64,000 bases of DNA from the NCBI GenBank assembly GCA_902362875.1, contig CABIYF010000012.1, positions 31,361 through 95,360 of the forward strand, in the 5' to 3' direction. This DNA comes from Eubacteriaceae bacterium. GTDB lineage: Bacteria; Bacillota; Clostridia; Lachnospirales; Lachnospiraceae. Below the pieces are notes generated by a model that saw nothing but the letters and a program-made list of their open reading frames with translations, had not been told where the DNA came from and made no database searches. The number at the start of each line of letters is the position of its first letter. The first letter of the stretch is position 1. This document shows positions 20,292 through 29,395 of this stretch, piece by piece. A program made the position numbers and the translations under genes.

Positions 20292-23075
20292 TTATTTTAC
20301 CTTACTTCCTGCGTGATCTTTATAGACTTCTATCTTCTGATCGATCTGATCTTTTAATTCTTCGACATGCGATATGATACCAACTAACTTGTTTCCTTCA
20401 AGTGACAATGAATGTATGATCTGCATCGCTTTATTTAACGAATCTCCATCAAGCGTTCCAAATCCTTCATCGATAAAAATCGTATCTACCAAAATCCCGC
20501 CTTTCTTGTTCTGGATCACATCACTTAGCCCGAGTGCTAACGATAATGCCGCCTTAAATGACTCTCCACCTGAAAGAGAACGAATATTCCTTCTCTTTCC
20601 AGTCCATTCATCAAGAATCTCAAGCTCTAGTCCGGAAGATCCCTTTTTGTTATCATTTTCTTCTTTTCGAAGCAGATAATATCTTTGTTCACTCATAACT
20701 GACAAGCGCTGATTTGCAGCTGAAAGAACAAGATCAAAATAAACAGACTGTACAAACCTTTCAAAAGAAATCTTGGTTTTACCCTTTTGTTCTCCGTTGG
20801 CAGTATCTGAAAGATCCTTTAACAATGTATAGTTCATCTCTGCTTCTTTGTATTCTTCCAGTTTCTTTTCCATAAGCCCTAACGTCTGTTCATTGAGCAG
20901 AATCTGTTTATTCAACTCTTCAAGGATGTCTGTTTGTTTTCGAATTTGTCTTTGTTCTTTGTTTAACTGGGATTCAAACTTTTTAAGATCCGTTAATTCT
21001 TCCTTTGATGCTCTCATCTGATCTAACTGAATCACAAGATCTTTAAGATTCTTTTCTTTTTCTTCCCTTGCTGCTGTAATCTGAACTTCCTGCCTTTGAA
21101 TCTCTTCCCGTTTATTTTTGATTTCATCTTCTTGTTGATGTATTTGTGAAATCTCATCGACAAGCTGCCTTTTGGCTTCTTCTGCCTCCTTATATGATCC
21201 ATATAACAAGTTTTTATGAATCTCTGAGATCCCTGCTTCCATCTCTTTGTATAAGACTTCTTTTTCGTGAATCTTTTCTAACAGATCATTTGATTTTTCA
21301 TCATATGATTTCTGTTTTTGTTTTGATTTCTCAAGTTTCTCCCTTTGATCCGTAATTTTTGCTTTTTGTTTTTCGATGCGTTCAAATGCTTTTTTTATCT
21401 TTTTATATTCCTTCAGCGTTTTTTCGTATAATTGATTGATTTCTTCAAAACTTTCTGGTTCTTTTCCACTTTTTTGACACAGATTTTCCCTTTGAGTATC
21501 CACGATTCCTTTTTTTTGTTTTACTTCTGAAAAAATAGTATTGTACTTCTGGTCAATCTCTTCTGCTTCCGCCCGCAAGTCTTTCAACATCTCCTGTGTA
21601 ATATCACTTTCTTTAAACTTTGCAACATTTGGATGCGTGATCGATCCACAAACAGGGCATGGTTTTCCTTCTGTCAATGTTCGTGCTAAAAGTCCTGCCT
21701 GATTACAGTCATACTGATCCTGCCAGTCCGATAAACGGTCCTTTAATTTTCTGCGTTCCGATCTGATCTGGTCATAGATCTTCATTTCTTTTTCATAAAG
21801 TTCAAGTTCATTAAGATATTTTTTCTTATCTTCACAAAGCTCTTTTTTCTGCTTTACCTCAACAGAAAGGTGTAATTCTTCCTTTTGCAGCTCATCATAT
21901 TGTTTTTCTATTTCTTCTGCCTGATTTAAAAACTCAAGAATCCCCTCTTCTCTTTGATATTCCTTATCTTTCTTTCGCTTTAATTCTTCTCTCTGATCAA
22001 GATATCTTTGTTTTGCATTTTGATAAGATTCCTGTTTCTTTAACAGATTTTCCAACTCTTTGTACTGTTTTGTCTGTTTTTCAATCTCTGCTGCCCGAAG
22101 CTCTTTTTTATGTAATTTGGGAGCATCTTTTTGCATCTGATCATAATCTTTCTTGATCATGCGCTGCTGTTTTTTGACTTCTTTTTCTTTCTCTGTCAGT
22201 TCCCTGATCAGCGATTTGAGTTTTTTTACTTCCTCTGTTTTATCTTTCATCCGTGAATAAACAATCTGCTGCTCTTTCCACGTTTGTTCGTCTTTATCTT
22301 TTTGTTCTTTTAAATCTTTATATTCTTTTTGTTTGCGGTCTTGATACTTCTTTACAACATCCAGAAATTCAAGAATCTGATGCTGCTGTTTTAAATATTC
22401 TTTATATGGCTCGTATTCCGGCTCATCTTTTGATATATGAATACTTTCTTCTTGTTCCAGCAAGGTGTCCTGAATATTGGTATATTCATATTTGCAGGAA
22501 AGATGCCGGCGTTTGATCTTTTCCTGAAATTCATATAAATATCCAGTACCAAAAATCTTGCGGAATATCTCACTTCTTTCTTTTCCTTTCGCATAAAGCA
22601 GTTTTAAAAATTCACCCTGTGCGATCATGGAAATCTGCTGATACTGCATCCGGTCCATACCAAGAATTTCTTCTACTTTAGCCGTTACCTGATAATTTCC
22701 CGTCTCAAGAATCTCTTCTCCCTGATACAGTACAGCTTCTGGCAACTGTCGTGTCATACCATCTCCACGCTTGCTTTTTCTCATATATGAAGGAATTCTC
22801 TCAATCTTATATTCCTTATCTCTGTGAGAAAATGAAAATATGACTTTCGTTTCCACATCATCTTTTGCGAAATCACTCCGAAGCATATCCTGTTTTCTGT
22901 ACGAACCACTTGGCTCCCCGTACAAAGCAAAACATATCCCATCAAAAATGGTTGTTTTCCCCGCACCTGTCTCCCCAGAGATCAAAAAAATGCCATCTCG
23001 AAATTTTGTAAAATCAATCACCGTTTTCCCGGCAAACGGCCCAAATGCTGATAATACCAATGTACAAGGTCTCAT
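20292..23075 (-). CDS. sbcC: SbcC-type exonuclease subunit (SMC-like ATPase)
   Basis: ATPase partner of SbcD in the SbcCD (Mre11-Rad50-like) nuclease, which opens DNA hairpins and processes ends. The 927 residues show Walker A GETGAGKTTIFDG near residue 36, a Q-loop (QQISMIAQGEF), long coiled coils with a central zinc hook GKPCPVCGS, and a C-terminal signature LSGGESFKAALSLALGLSD with the Walker B region ILVDTIFIDEGFGTL. Its start overlaps the sbcD stop by 4 bp, so translation is coupled. Confidence 0.93.
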   Translation of the reverse strand: MRPCTLVLSAFGPFAGKTVIDFTKFRDGIFLISGETGAGKTTIFDGICFALYGEPSGSYRKQDMLRSDFAKDDVETKVIFSFSHRDKEYKIERIPSYMRKSKRGDGMTRQLPEAVLYQGEEILETGNYQVTAKVEEILGMDRMQYQQISMIAQGEFLKLLYAKGKERSEIFRKIFGTGYLYEFQEKIKRRHLSCKYEYTNIQDTLLEQEESIHISKDEPEYEPYKEYLKQQHQILEFLDVVKKYQDRKQKEYKDLKEQKDKDEQTWKEQQIVYSRMKDKTEEVKKLKSLIRELTEKEKEVKKQQRMIKKDYDQMQKDAPKLHKKELRAAEIEKQTKQYKELENLLKKQESYQNAKQRYLDQREELKRKKDKEYQREEGILEFLNQAEEIEKQYDELQKEELHLSVEVKQKKELCEDKKKYLNELELYEKEMKIYDQIRSERRKLKDRLSDWQDQYDCNQAGLLARTLTEGKPCPVCGSITHPNVAKFKESDITQEMLKDLRAEAEEIDQKYNTIFSEVKQKKGIVDTQRENLCQKSGKEPESFEEINQLYEKTLKEYKKIKKAFERIEKQKAKITDQREKLEKSKQKQKSYDEKSNDLLEKIHEKEVLYKEMEAGISEIHKNLLYGSYKEAEEAKRQLVDEISQIHQQEDEIKNKREEIQRQEVQITAAREEKEKNLKDLVIQLDQMRASKEELTDLKKFESQLNKEQRQIRKQTDILEELNKQILLNEQTLGLMEKKLEEYKEAEMNYTLLKDLSDTANGEQKGKTKISFERFVQSVYFDLVLSAANQRLSVMSEQRYYLLRKEENDNKKGSSGLELEILDEWTGKRRNIRSLSGGESFKAALSLALGLSDVIQNKKGGILVDTIFIDEGFGTLDGDSLNKAMQIIHSLSLEGNKLVGIISHVEELKDQIDQKIEVYKDHAGSKVK

Positions 23076-24211
23076 CGAATCACCTCCTCAAAAACTGACA
23101 GTGCCAGTTGTAATCTCTTATCATCCAGATCAATGTGATTTTGCATCTTATAAAACTGTTCAAATAACTCCATCGGACTTTGATCTGAAATCTGATCTTC
23201 TTTCATCTGGACAGATTCCATCTGTTTCATATGTCTACGGTTTTTGAAGCTGATCTGCATCACATTTGGATAAACTGTTCTTACTTTCCCGATCGCATCC
23301 AGAATCTGTTCTTCATCTGTTAGAATCACATGCATGTAGTCTTCCTGACAGCCAATCTCACATTCTTTTTTTAATAATTCTTCCAGAGAACACTCAATTT
23401 CTCTCATATCCCTCAATGGTTTTAACGGATGAAATGACAGGGATATTTTCTTTTTATCGTCAATCGTAAGAATTGCTGCTTTCTTATCCATATGAATCTC
23501 TGAAAATGAATATTTAAGGATCGACCCTGCATATCTTACCATATCACGTCCCATTGCCTGCGGTTTATGAATATGTCCAAGTGCCACATAATCAAAAGGA
23601 TCAAAAATGCGAAAATCAATATTGTCGATTCCGCCGAGACTGCTTGTCTCAGAATCTGATAATTCTGGATTTTTCTTATTCGCAGTTACAAACTGATGTG
23701 CTAATAAAATATTGATTTCTTCTTCATTAACCTTTGTATGTTCGATCAAATATCGAAAACATTCCTCATAAGATTCTGTCTGCAGCTGAAATATATGATT
23801 GATATAGGCAGGTTTTACAAATGGCAGCATATAGAAATTTACAGTCATTTCATTTTCCTTTACTGTAACCTTTTCAATCTCATCTTCAAACTGCGACGCA
23901 ATATATAGATTGGAACGTGTAAACAAACTTTTTCCAAAGGATAAACGGTCAATTGAATCATGATTTCCACTGATCATAAGCACTTTCGTTCCCATTTTGC
24001 TCAGCTCATCTAAGAAATCATCCAGCAGATGAATTGCCTCAATCGTTGGAATTGATTTATCGTAAATATCACCGCATAATAAAACAATTCCGACATTCTC
24101 TTCCTTAATCAAAGTGATGATCTGGTCTAAAATATATTTCTGATCTTCGATCATAGATATCTCATTCACTCTTTTTCCAAGATGCAGATCCGCCAAATGT
24201 AAAATCTTCAT
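23072..24211 (-). CDS. sbcD: SbcD-type nuclease subunit
   Basis: Mre11-like calcineurin-fold nuclease. Motifs: HLADLHLGK at the N-terminus, LLCGDIYDK, ISGNHDSIDRL and ALGHIHKPQ, the metal-binding phosphoesterase residues. Total 379 residues when started at ATG 24211. The longer in-frame ATG is discounted because GGGAGG directly abuts it, while the spacing to 24211 is 9 nt. Forms an operon with sbcC. The pair stands between spoIVB and spo0A, which are neighbours in most spore formers. Confidence 0.92.
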   Translation of the reverse strand: MKILHLADLHLGKRVNEISMIEDQKYILDQIITLIKEENVGIVLLCGDIYDKSIPTIEAIHLLDDFLDELSKMGTKVLMISGNHDSIDRLSFGKSLFTRSNLYIASQFEDEIEKVTVKENEMTVNFYMLPFVKPAYINHIFQLQTESYEECFRYLIEHTKVNEEEINILLAHQFVTANKKNPELSDSETSSLGGIDNIDFRIFDPFDYVALGHIHKPQAMGRDMVRYAGSILKYSFSEIHMDKKAAILTIDDKKKISLSFHPLKPLRDMREIECSLEELLKKECEIGCQEDYMHVILTDEEQILDAIGKVRTVYPNVMQISFKNRRHMKQMESVQMKEDQISDQSPMELFEQFYKMQNHIDLDDKRLQLALSVFEEVIR

Positions 24212-24272
24212 ATCCCTCATCCTCCCTTTTTTATTTCTCTATTGTAACAAACTTATACTCAAAAAGCATCTT

Positions 24273-25490
24273 CTATTTATCCATTTCATAAAGCATGGTT
24301 TCCATGAGAATCGCATATCCTTTGGCTGGATCATTCACAAATACATGAGTTACCGCACCAATCAGTTTCCCATCTTGTATGATCGGACTTCCACTCATTC
24401 CCTGTATGATACCATTCGTAAGATGTAACAGACGTTTATCTGTAACTTCAATCTCCATACTCTTTAAAACATCCGTATCCGATGAAACGATCTTGTTGAT
24501 CTTTATCTCATATTGTCTCATAGAGCCAGTGAGATTTGAAAGAATATAGGCTTTTCCCTTTTTAATATCCTGTCTGTATCCAATCTCATATGCTTTATTT
24601 CCTGTATCCGTTACTGTTCCGTAAATTCCTTTTTCTGTATTCTTCTCTATAGAACCAATGATGTTTTCTTCTTTATATTCAATGCTTCCAACAATTTCTC
24701 CTGGAGTTCCAGATTTTCCTCTCTTAATGGAATAAATCTGAGGAGTTAATAAAAAACCTCCTTTGATCTTTAAAAGTGTTCCCGTATCCATATCATAAAT
24801 TCCATGTCCAAGTCCTCCAAAAGAATCCTTTTTTACATACGTCATGGTACCGATTCCCTGTGTATTATCCCTGATCCATGCCCCGATCTTATACATATGA
24901 TCCGTCTTTGAAAACTCAGGCTTAATCTTGATCTTCATTGTTTTTGATCTTCGGCTGACTGTCAATGTGACGAAATTACCCTCACTTTGGTTGATCTTCT
25001 CTATAAACTGTTTCTTTGATGTAATACTGGTTTCATCTACCTTTTTGATATAATCTCCGCGATATAATTTATTTTTGCTTGGTGCATGATCTGATCCATT
25101 TTCTCCTGTGAAACTATCTGTATCAATAACTAAAAGACCATTGGTTTCAACGTAGATTCCTGCTACCTGTCCACTTGGAATCACTTTCTGTCCGTCTACC
25201 ACCTTAACCTTGATCTTCTTTAATGGAATAGCTCCAAACAGACTGGTCTTCATCTCATATTGGCCGCTGTTGCATTTTTGAAAAACAAATGTTTTATTTA
25301 ACTTAATCTTCTGATCATTGATCGTTGCACTTGCCGGAATATTATAACAAAAAGATGTTTTTTCACCTTTCCTGATATGAATCGTATTCGGCAGCTGTGA
25401 TTTGCAATATTTAATGTAAAACGCTGCAATCGCAGCTAAATTCAGCATAAAAAGTATTATAAGAATCTTGCGGTAACTGTATTTTTTCAT
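24273..25490 (-). CDS. spoIVB: SpoIVB serine peptidase
   Basis: Forespore-secreted S55 peptidase that cleaves SpoIVFA to trigger sigma-K processing in the mother cell. The 405 residues have an N-terminal membrane helix, a PDZ domain (residues roughly 95-190) and the S55 domain. The catalytic Ser lies in GMSGSPIIQDGKLIGAVTHV and a His segment in GGLGHGIYD. Start at 25490 has AGGAGG 6 nt upstream. It follows recN, as in most spore-forming Firmicutes, and a terminator hairpin covers its leader. Confidence 0.93.
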   Translation of the reverse strand: MKKYSYRKILIILFMLNLAAIAAFYIKYCKSQLPNTIHIRKGEKTSFCYNIPASATINDQKIKLNKTFVFQKCNSGQYEMKTSLFGAIPLKKIKVKVVDGQKVIPSGQVAGIYVETNGLLVIDTDSFTGENGSDHAPSKNKLYRGDYIKKVDETSITSKKQFIEKINQSEGNFVTLTVSRRSKTMKIKIKPEFSKTDHMYKIGAWIRDNTQGIGTMTYVKKDSFGGLGHGIYDMDTGTLLKIKGGFLLTPQIYSIKRGKSGTPGEIVGSIEYKEENIIGSIEKNTEKGIYGTVTDTGNKAYEIGYRQDIKKGKAYILSNLTGSMRQYEIKINKIVSSDTDVLKSMEIEVTDKRLLHLTNGIIQGMSGSPIIQDGKLIGAVTHVFVNDPAKGYAILMETMLYEMDK

Positions 25491-25503
25491 ATTCTTCCTC
25501 CTA

Positions 25504-25537
25504 AAAAAGGACATATCGTTGTTGATATATCCTTTTT
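25504..25537 (-). terminator. terminator between recN and spoIVB
   Basis: A 14-bp stem with one mismatch (AAAAAGGA...ATATC against its complement) and a 6-nt loop, ending in a T-run on the minus strand. It lies 28 bp past recN, so spoIVB is probably transcribed from a separate sporulation promoter inside this gap or partly by read-through. The spoIVB Shine-Dalgarno starts immediately after the hairpin. Confidence 0.65.
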
Positions 25538-25564
25538 ATTATATGAAAATTACCGCTTTCATAA

Positions 25565-27247
25565 TCAGTATAATTTTGTTTGATCTGCCAAAGTTTTCAT
25601 TTCTTTTGCATGTTCCATGGATGTCTCACTTCTTTGATCTCCACTGATCATTCTGGAAATTTCTTTCAATGATTCATCTTTTTTTAATTTATAAATCATT
25701 GTCTGTGTATTCTTCTGATCCGTCTGTTTCCTGATGAAATAATGACTGTCTGCCATGGCTGCGATCTGTGGAAGATGTGTAATTGCAATCACCTGATGTT
25801 CTTTTGAGATCACTGCCATCTTCTTTGCAACACGATTCGCTGTTTCTCCGCTGATTCCAGTGTCAATCTCATCAAAGATCAATGTATCAACGCCGTCTGC
25901 CTGTGCTGCAACCGATTTTAACGCGAGCATGATTCTTGATAATTCACCTCCTGATGCAACTTCCTGAACCGGACGCATTGGAAGTCCCGGATTTGTTGAG
26001 ATCATAAAACGAATCTGGTCAATTCCATCCGCTGAAATCTTGTCTTTCTTTGTCATTTCGATTTCAAATCGTACATCTAAAAAGTTTAAATCTTCTAACG
26101 CCTTTGTAATATCACGGCCAAGTTTTTCTGAGACTTTCGTCCTCTGTTTTGAAAGCTTTTGTGCCTCTTTCATATATTGTTCTTTGATCTGGCGCTGTTC
26201 ATCTTTCAGCGTATCTATCTCATGTTCCACATCACATAAAACATCATATCGTCTGGCAGCCTTTTCTCCGTATTTTAAAACCTCTTCAATCGATGGACCA
26301 TATTTATCTTTTAGGGAATTTATTACATTTAATCGTTCCTCTACTTCCTGATATGTCTGTTCATCAAACTCCATATCTTCCATATAATCCGTTAATTCCT
26401 GATGAAATCCATTCAGCAGATCCTCCACGGATAATAGCTGCTCATAAAACCCTTGGATTTTGGAATCTAAATGACTGATCTCCTGCATTCTGCGAAGACT
26501 CTCACTCAGCTGATTCCCGATGGATGCTTCTTCATCATATCCTGTGATCATGCTTGCCATCTGACAGGATGTGATAATTTCTTTGCTGTGAAGAATCTTT
26601 TTATAAACCGCTTCTAATTCTTCATCTTCCCCAATTACCAGATTTGCATTCTCAATCTCTGAAATTTCATGTTTTAAAAAATCCAGTTCTCTTAATCTTT
26701 GCTGGTCATCTATCGAAATCTCTTTGATCTTTTCTGATATTTTATGATATCTCTTTGACAATTCTTCACACTGTTCCCTCAATTTTCCTGCTTCTTCCGG
26801 CAGAAAATGATCCATCATACTCAAATGATTCTTCTCTTTCAAAAGCACCTGATGTTCCTGCTGTCCATGCAGGTCGAACAATCTTCTTGATACTTCTCTT
26901 AATGTATTTAGCGTAACAGTACTATCATTTATCTTATTGATACTTCTTTTTTCGTTGATCACACGTTTGATAAAGATCTGTCCATCTTCTACTTCAAGAT
27001 CAAACGCTTCAATCTCTTTGATCAGTTTTTTATCATCAATCCAAAAAAGCAGTTCGATGACTGCTTCTTTTGCACCCGGGCGAATCATATCTTTGGAGAT
27101 CTTCTTCCCAAGTGCACTCTCTATAGAACCTATCAAAACAGATTTTCCTGCGCCCGTCTCTCCTGTCAATATGTTTAAATGTTCATCAAATGTAATCTCT
27201 ACTTCGTCGATCAACGCAAGATTCTTTACATGTAAATTCTGTAGCAT
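25565..27247 (-). CDS. recN: DNA repair ATPase RecN
   Basis: SMC-like ATPase acting early in double-strand break repair. The 560 residues have Walker A GETGAGKSVLIGS near the N-terminus, a coiled-coil middle, and the C-terminal GGELSRIMLALKS signature with DEIDTGISG as Walker B/D-loop. Length is typical. It starts 15 bp after argR and is the usual last member of the argR-recN pair in Clostridia. Confidence 0.95.
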   Translation of the reverse strand: MLQNLHVKNLALIDEVEITFDEHLNILTGETGAGKSVLIGSIESALGKKISKDMIRPGAKEAVIELLFWIDDKKLIKEIEAFDLEVEDGQIFIKRVINEKRSINKINDSTVTLNTLREVSRRLFDLHGQQEHQVLLKEKNHLSMMDHFLPEEAGKLREQCEELSKRYHKISEKIKEISIDDQQRLRELDFLKHEISEIENANLVIGEDEELEAVYKKILHSKEIITSCQMASMITGYDEEASIGNQLSESLRRMQEISHLDSKIQGFYEQLLSVEDLLNGFHQELTDYMEDMEFDEQTYQEVEERLNVINSLKDKYGPSIEEVLKYGEKAARRYDVLCDVEHEIDTLKDEQRQIKEQYMKEAQKLSKQRTKVSEKLGRDITKALEDLNFLDVRFEIEMTKKDKISADGIDQIRFMISTNPGLPMRPVQEVASGGELSRIMLALKSVAAQADGVDTLIFDEIDTGISGETANRVAKKMAVISKEHQVIAITHLPQIAAMADSHYFIRKQTDQKNTQTMIYKLKKDESLKEISRMISGDQRSETSMEHAKEMKTLADQTKLY

Positions 27248-27262
27248 AGATTTCCTTTCTGT

Positions 27263-27721
27263 CTATTCTTTAAGCTTTTTGATCATATGATTGATCTCTG
27301 CGATCGCTGTTCTTCCGATATTCTTATCTTTCATCACGCACATGATCGTATCATCTCCAGCAATCGTACCAACCATACCAACGATATTTAACGAATCCAG
27401 TGCCGCTGCAGATGCCATTGCCATTCCAGAAACAGTTTTTACAACAAGCATATTCTCTGCCAGTTCCATGGATACGATCGCTTCTGCAAGAATTCTCTGA
27501 TATTTTCTTGAAGTCTCATCTTCCTGATCGATCAGACAATAAATCTGTTTTCCATCTGCATCTGGTTTCTTGATCAGTGCAAGTTCCCTGATATCTCTTG
27601 AAATTGTTGCCTGTGTTGTCTTAAAGCCAATCTGATTTAATCTTGACAACAATTCTTCCTGTGTTTCAATCGGATACTGCTGAATCAACTCTATGATCGC
27701 TTCCTGCCTATTCTTTTTCAT
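27263..27721 (-). CDS. argR: arginine repressor ArgR/AhrC
   Basis: Arginine-responsive hexameric regulator. The 152 residues have the N-terminal winged helix (LIQQYPIETQEELLSRL, TTQATISRDIRELAL) and the C-terminal oligomerisation and arginine-binding domain (TIAGDDTIMCVMKD). The start at 27721 has GGAGG 5 nt upstream and lies inside the 3' end of nadK, an overlap of 14 bp. Confidence 0.94.
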   Translation of the reverse strand: MKKNRQEAIIELIQQYPIETQEELLSRLNQIGFKTTQATISRDIRELALIKKPDADGKQIYCLIDQEDETSRKYQRILAEAIVSMELAENMLVVKTVSGMAMASAAALDSLNIVGMVGTIAGDDTIMCVMKDKNIGRTAIAEINHMIKKLKE

Positions 27722-28568
27722 TCTGACCTCCAACTTTGATTCGAAGGATTCTGTAAAAGCTGTCTCCTTTCACCTTAATGATCCTTGCAATCTTCTCTGA
27801 TCTTCTTACCTGAAGAACATCTCCCGGCTGAAGTTTTCTTGCAACCTGCCCATCAAATGTAACATAGGCTTCTTCTAACTGAGATTCTCTTACATTCTCA
27901 ATATAAATGTCAATCTCATCTTCCTGTGATAACACCAGACTGTTTGACTGCAGAGAATGTGGACAGATTGGTGTCACAAGAATTACGTTAGCTTTCGGAT
28001 TCACAACAGGACCTCCTGCAGACAAATTATATCCAGTAGATCCTGTTGGTGTTGAAATGATGATCCCATCTGCTTCATAAACGTCCAACAGCTTTCCATT
28101 GACCATAATACGGAATGAAATGATTCTTGAAAAACCACTTCTTGCGATCACAACATCATTCAGTGCTGGAAGATGATCTGTTTCCTCGTCTGCATGGATC
28201 ACCCTTCCATCCAGCATCATCCTCTCTTCAACCTGAAATTTATCATTTAACAGCCCATCCAGGCCTTCATACAATCTGGATAACTCGATCTCCGTCAAAA
28301 AACCAAGCGTTCCAAGATTGACTCCAACCATTGGAATATCATGATCCACAACCAGTCTGGCTGCATGAAGCATCGTTCCATCTCCACCAAGAACGATCAC
28401 ACATTCTGTATCTTTCGTGATACATTTTATATCTTTCTGAATATGTCTCGTAAACTCACACATTCTGTGGCTTGTTCCGCCATTTTGCTCGATATAATCC
28501 TGAATCTGCTTTGAAATACGCAGCCCCGGATCTTTTTGCTCATTCGTTAAAATCAAAAAATTCTTCAT
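27708..28568 (-). CDS. nadK: NAD kinase
   Basis: Phosphorylates NAD to NADP. The 286-residue protein shows GGDGTMLHAARL and NLGTLGFLTE, followed by the diagnostic TPTGSTGYNLSAGGP. Start chosen at ATG 28568, one base after the tlyA stop (AAGGAATAAG ATG). A longer ORF upstream would overlap tlyA and does not match the family. Confidence 0.95.
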   Translation of the reverse strand: MKNFLILTNEQKDPGLRISKQIQDYIEQNGGTSHRMCEFTRHIQKDIKCITKDTECVIVLGGDGTMLHAARLVVDHDIPMVGVNLGTLGFLTEIELSRLYEGLDGLLNDKFQVEERMMLDGRVIHADEETDHLPALNDVVIARSGFSRIISFRIMVNGKLLDVYEADGIIISTPTGSTGYNLSAGGPVVNPKANVILVTPICPHSLQSNSLVLSQEDEIDIYIENVRESQLEEAYVTFDGQVARKLQPGDVLQVRRSEKIARIIKVKGDSFYRILRIKVGGQNEKE

Positions 28569-28569
28569 C

Positions 28570-29391
28570 TTATTCCTTATTTTTTGCCAGATCACTATGT
28601 GATGCATCTACAATCTTTGTGATCTGATCTGCCATTGTATGTCCATTCTCCATTGTCTCTGTTTTTCTCATATGCAATAAATACTCGATATTTCCCTCTG
28701 GTCCTTTGATTGGGGAATAATCAAGATGCAGCAGTTCAAATCCGTTGGAAGATGCGAAATCACAAATCTTCTCAATTACTTCCTCATGAACCTTTGGATC
28801 TCTTACGACACCTTTTTTCCCGACTTTTTCTCTTCCAGCTTCAAACTGCGGTTTGATCAGTGCTACAACTTCTCCACCCATATTTAAGATTCGGTATACA
28901 GCTGGAAGAATCTTTGTCAAAGAGATAAAAGAAACATCGATGGATACAAATGAAGCTTTCTCATCAATATCTTCTTCTGTCATATAACGCATATTCGTAC
29001 GTTCCATACAAACAACTCTCTCGTCATTTCTCAGTTTCCAGTCTAACTGTCCATGTCCAACATCTACGGAATAAACTTTTACTGCACCATTTTGCAGCAT
29101 GCAGTCTGTAAATCCACCCGTTGAAGCTCCAACATCCATACATACCTTGTCTTTTAGTACGATATCAAAATTATTCATCGCTTTTTCAAGCTTCAGACCG
29201 CCGCGGCTGACATATTTTAATGTTTTGCCCTTTACGACGATCTCCTGTTTTTCATCAAATGTAGATCCTGCTTTATCTTCTCTTTGTCCATCGACAAAAA
29301 CAATCCCTGACATAATAATTGCTTTTGCTTTTTCTCTTGATGATGCAAGACCTTTCTTTACCAGTAATACATCTAAACGTTCTTTTTTCAT
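28570..29391 (-). CDS. tlyA: TlyA-family rRNA (cytidine-2'-O)-methyltransferase
   Basis: The 273-residue protein has an N-terminal S4 RNA-binding domain (RLDVLLVKKGLASSREKAKA) and an FtsJ-like Rossmann methyltransferase domain (VCMDVGASTGGFTDCML, and DVSFISLTK). TlyA proteins 2'-O-methylate cytidines in 16S and/or 23S rRNA. It lies 4 bp after dxs and immediately before nadK, as in other Firmicutes. Confidence 0.92.
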   Translation of the reverse strand: MKKERLDVLLVKKGLASSREKAKAIIMSGIVFVDGQREDKAGSTFDEKQEIVVKGKTLKYVSRGGLKLEKAMNNFDIVLKDKVCMDVGASTGGFTDCMLQNGAVKVYSVDVGHGQLDWKLRNDERVVCMERTNMRYMTEEDIDEKASFVSIDVSFISLTKILPAVYRILNMGGEVVALIKPQFEAGREKVGKKGVVRDPKVHEEVIEKICDFASSNGFELLHLDYSPIKGPEGNIEYLLHMRKTETMENGHTMADQITKIVDASHSDLAKNKE

Positions 29392-29395
29392 TCTT

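Noticed and set aside
20350..20370. 0A-core TTCGACA inside sbcC
   Set aside because: Single match within coding sequence, far from a start site; expected by chance.
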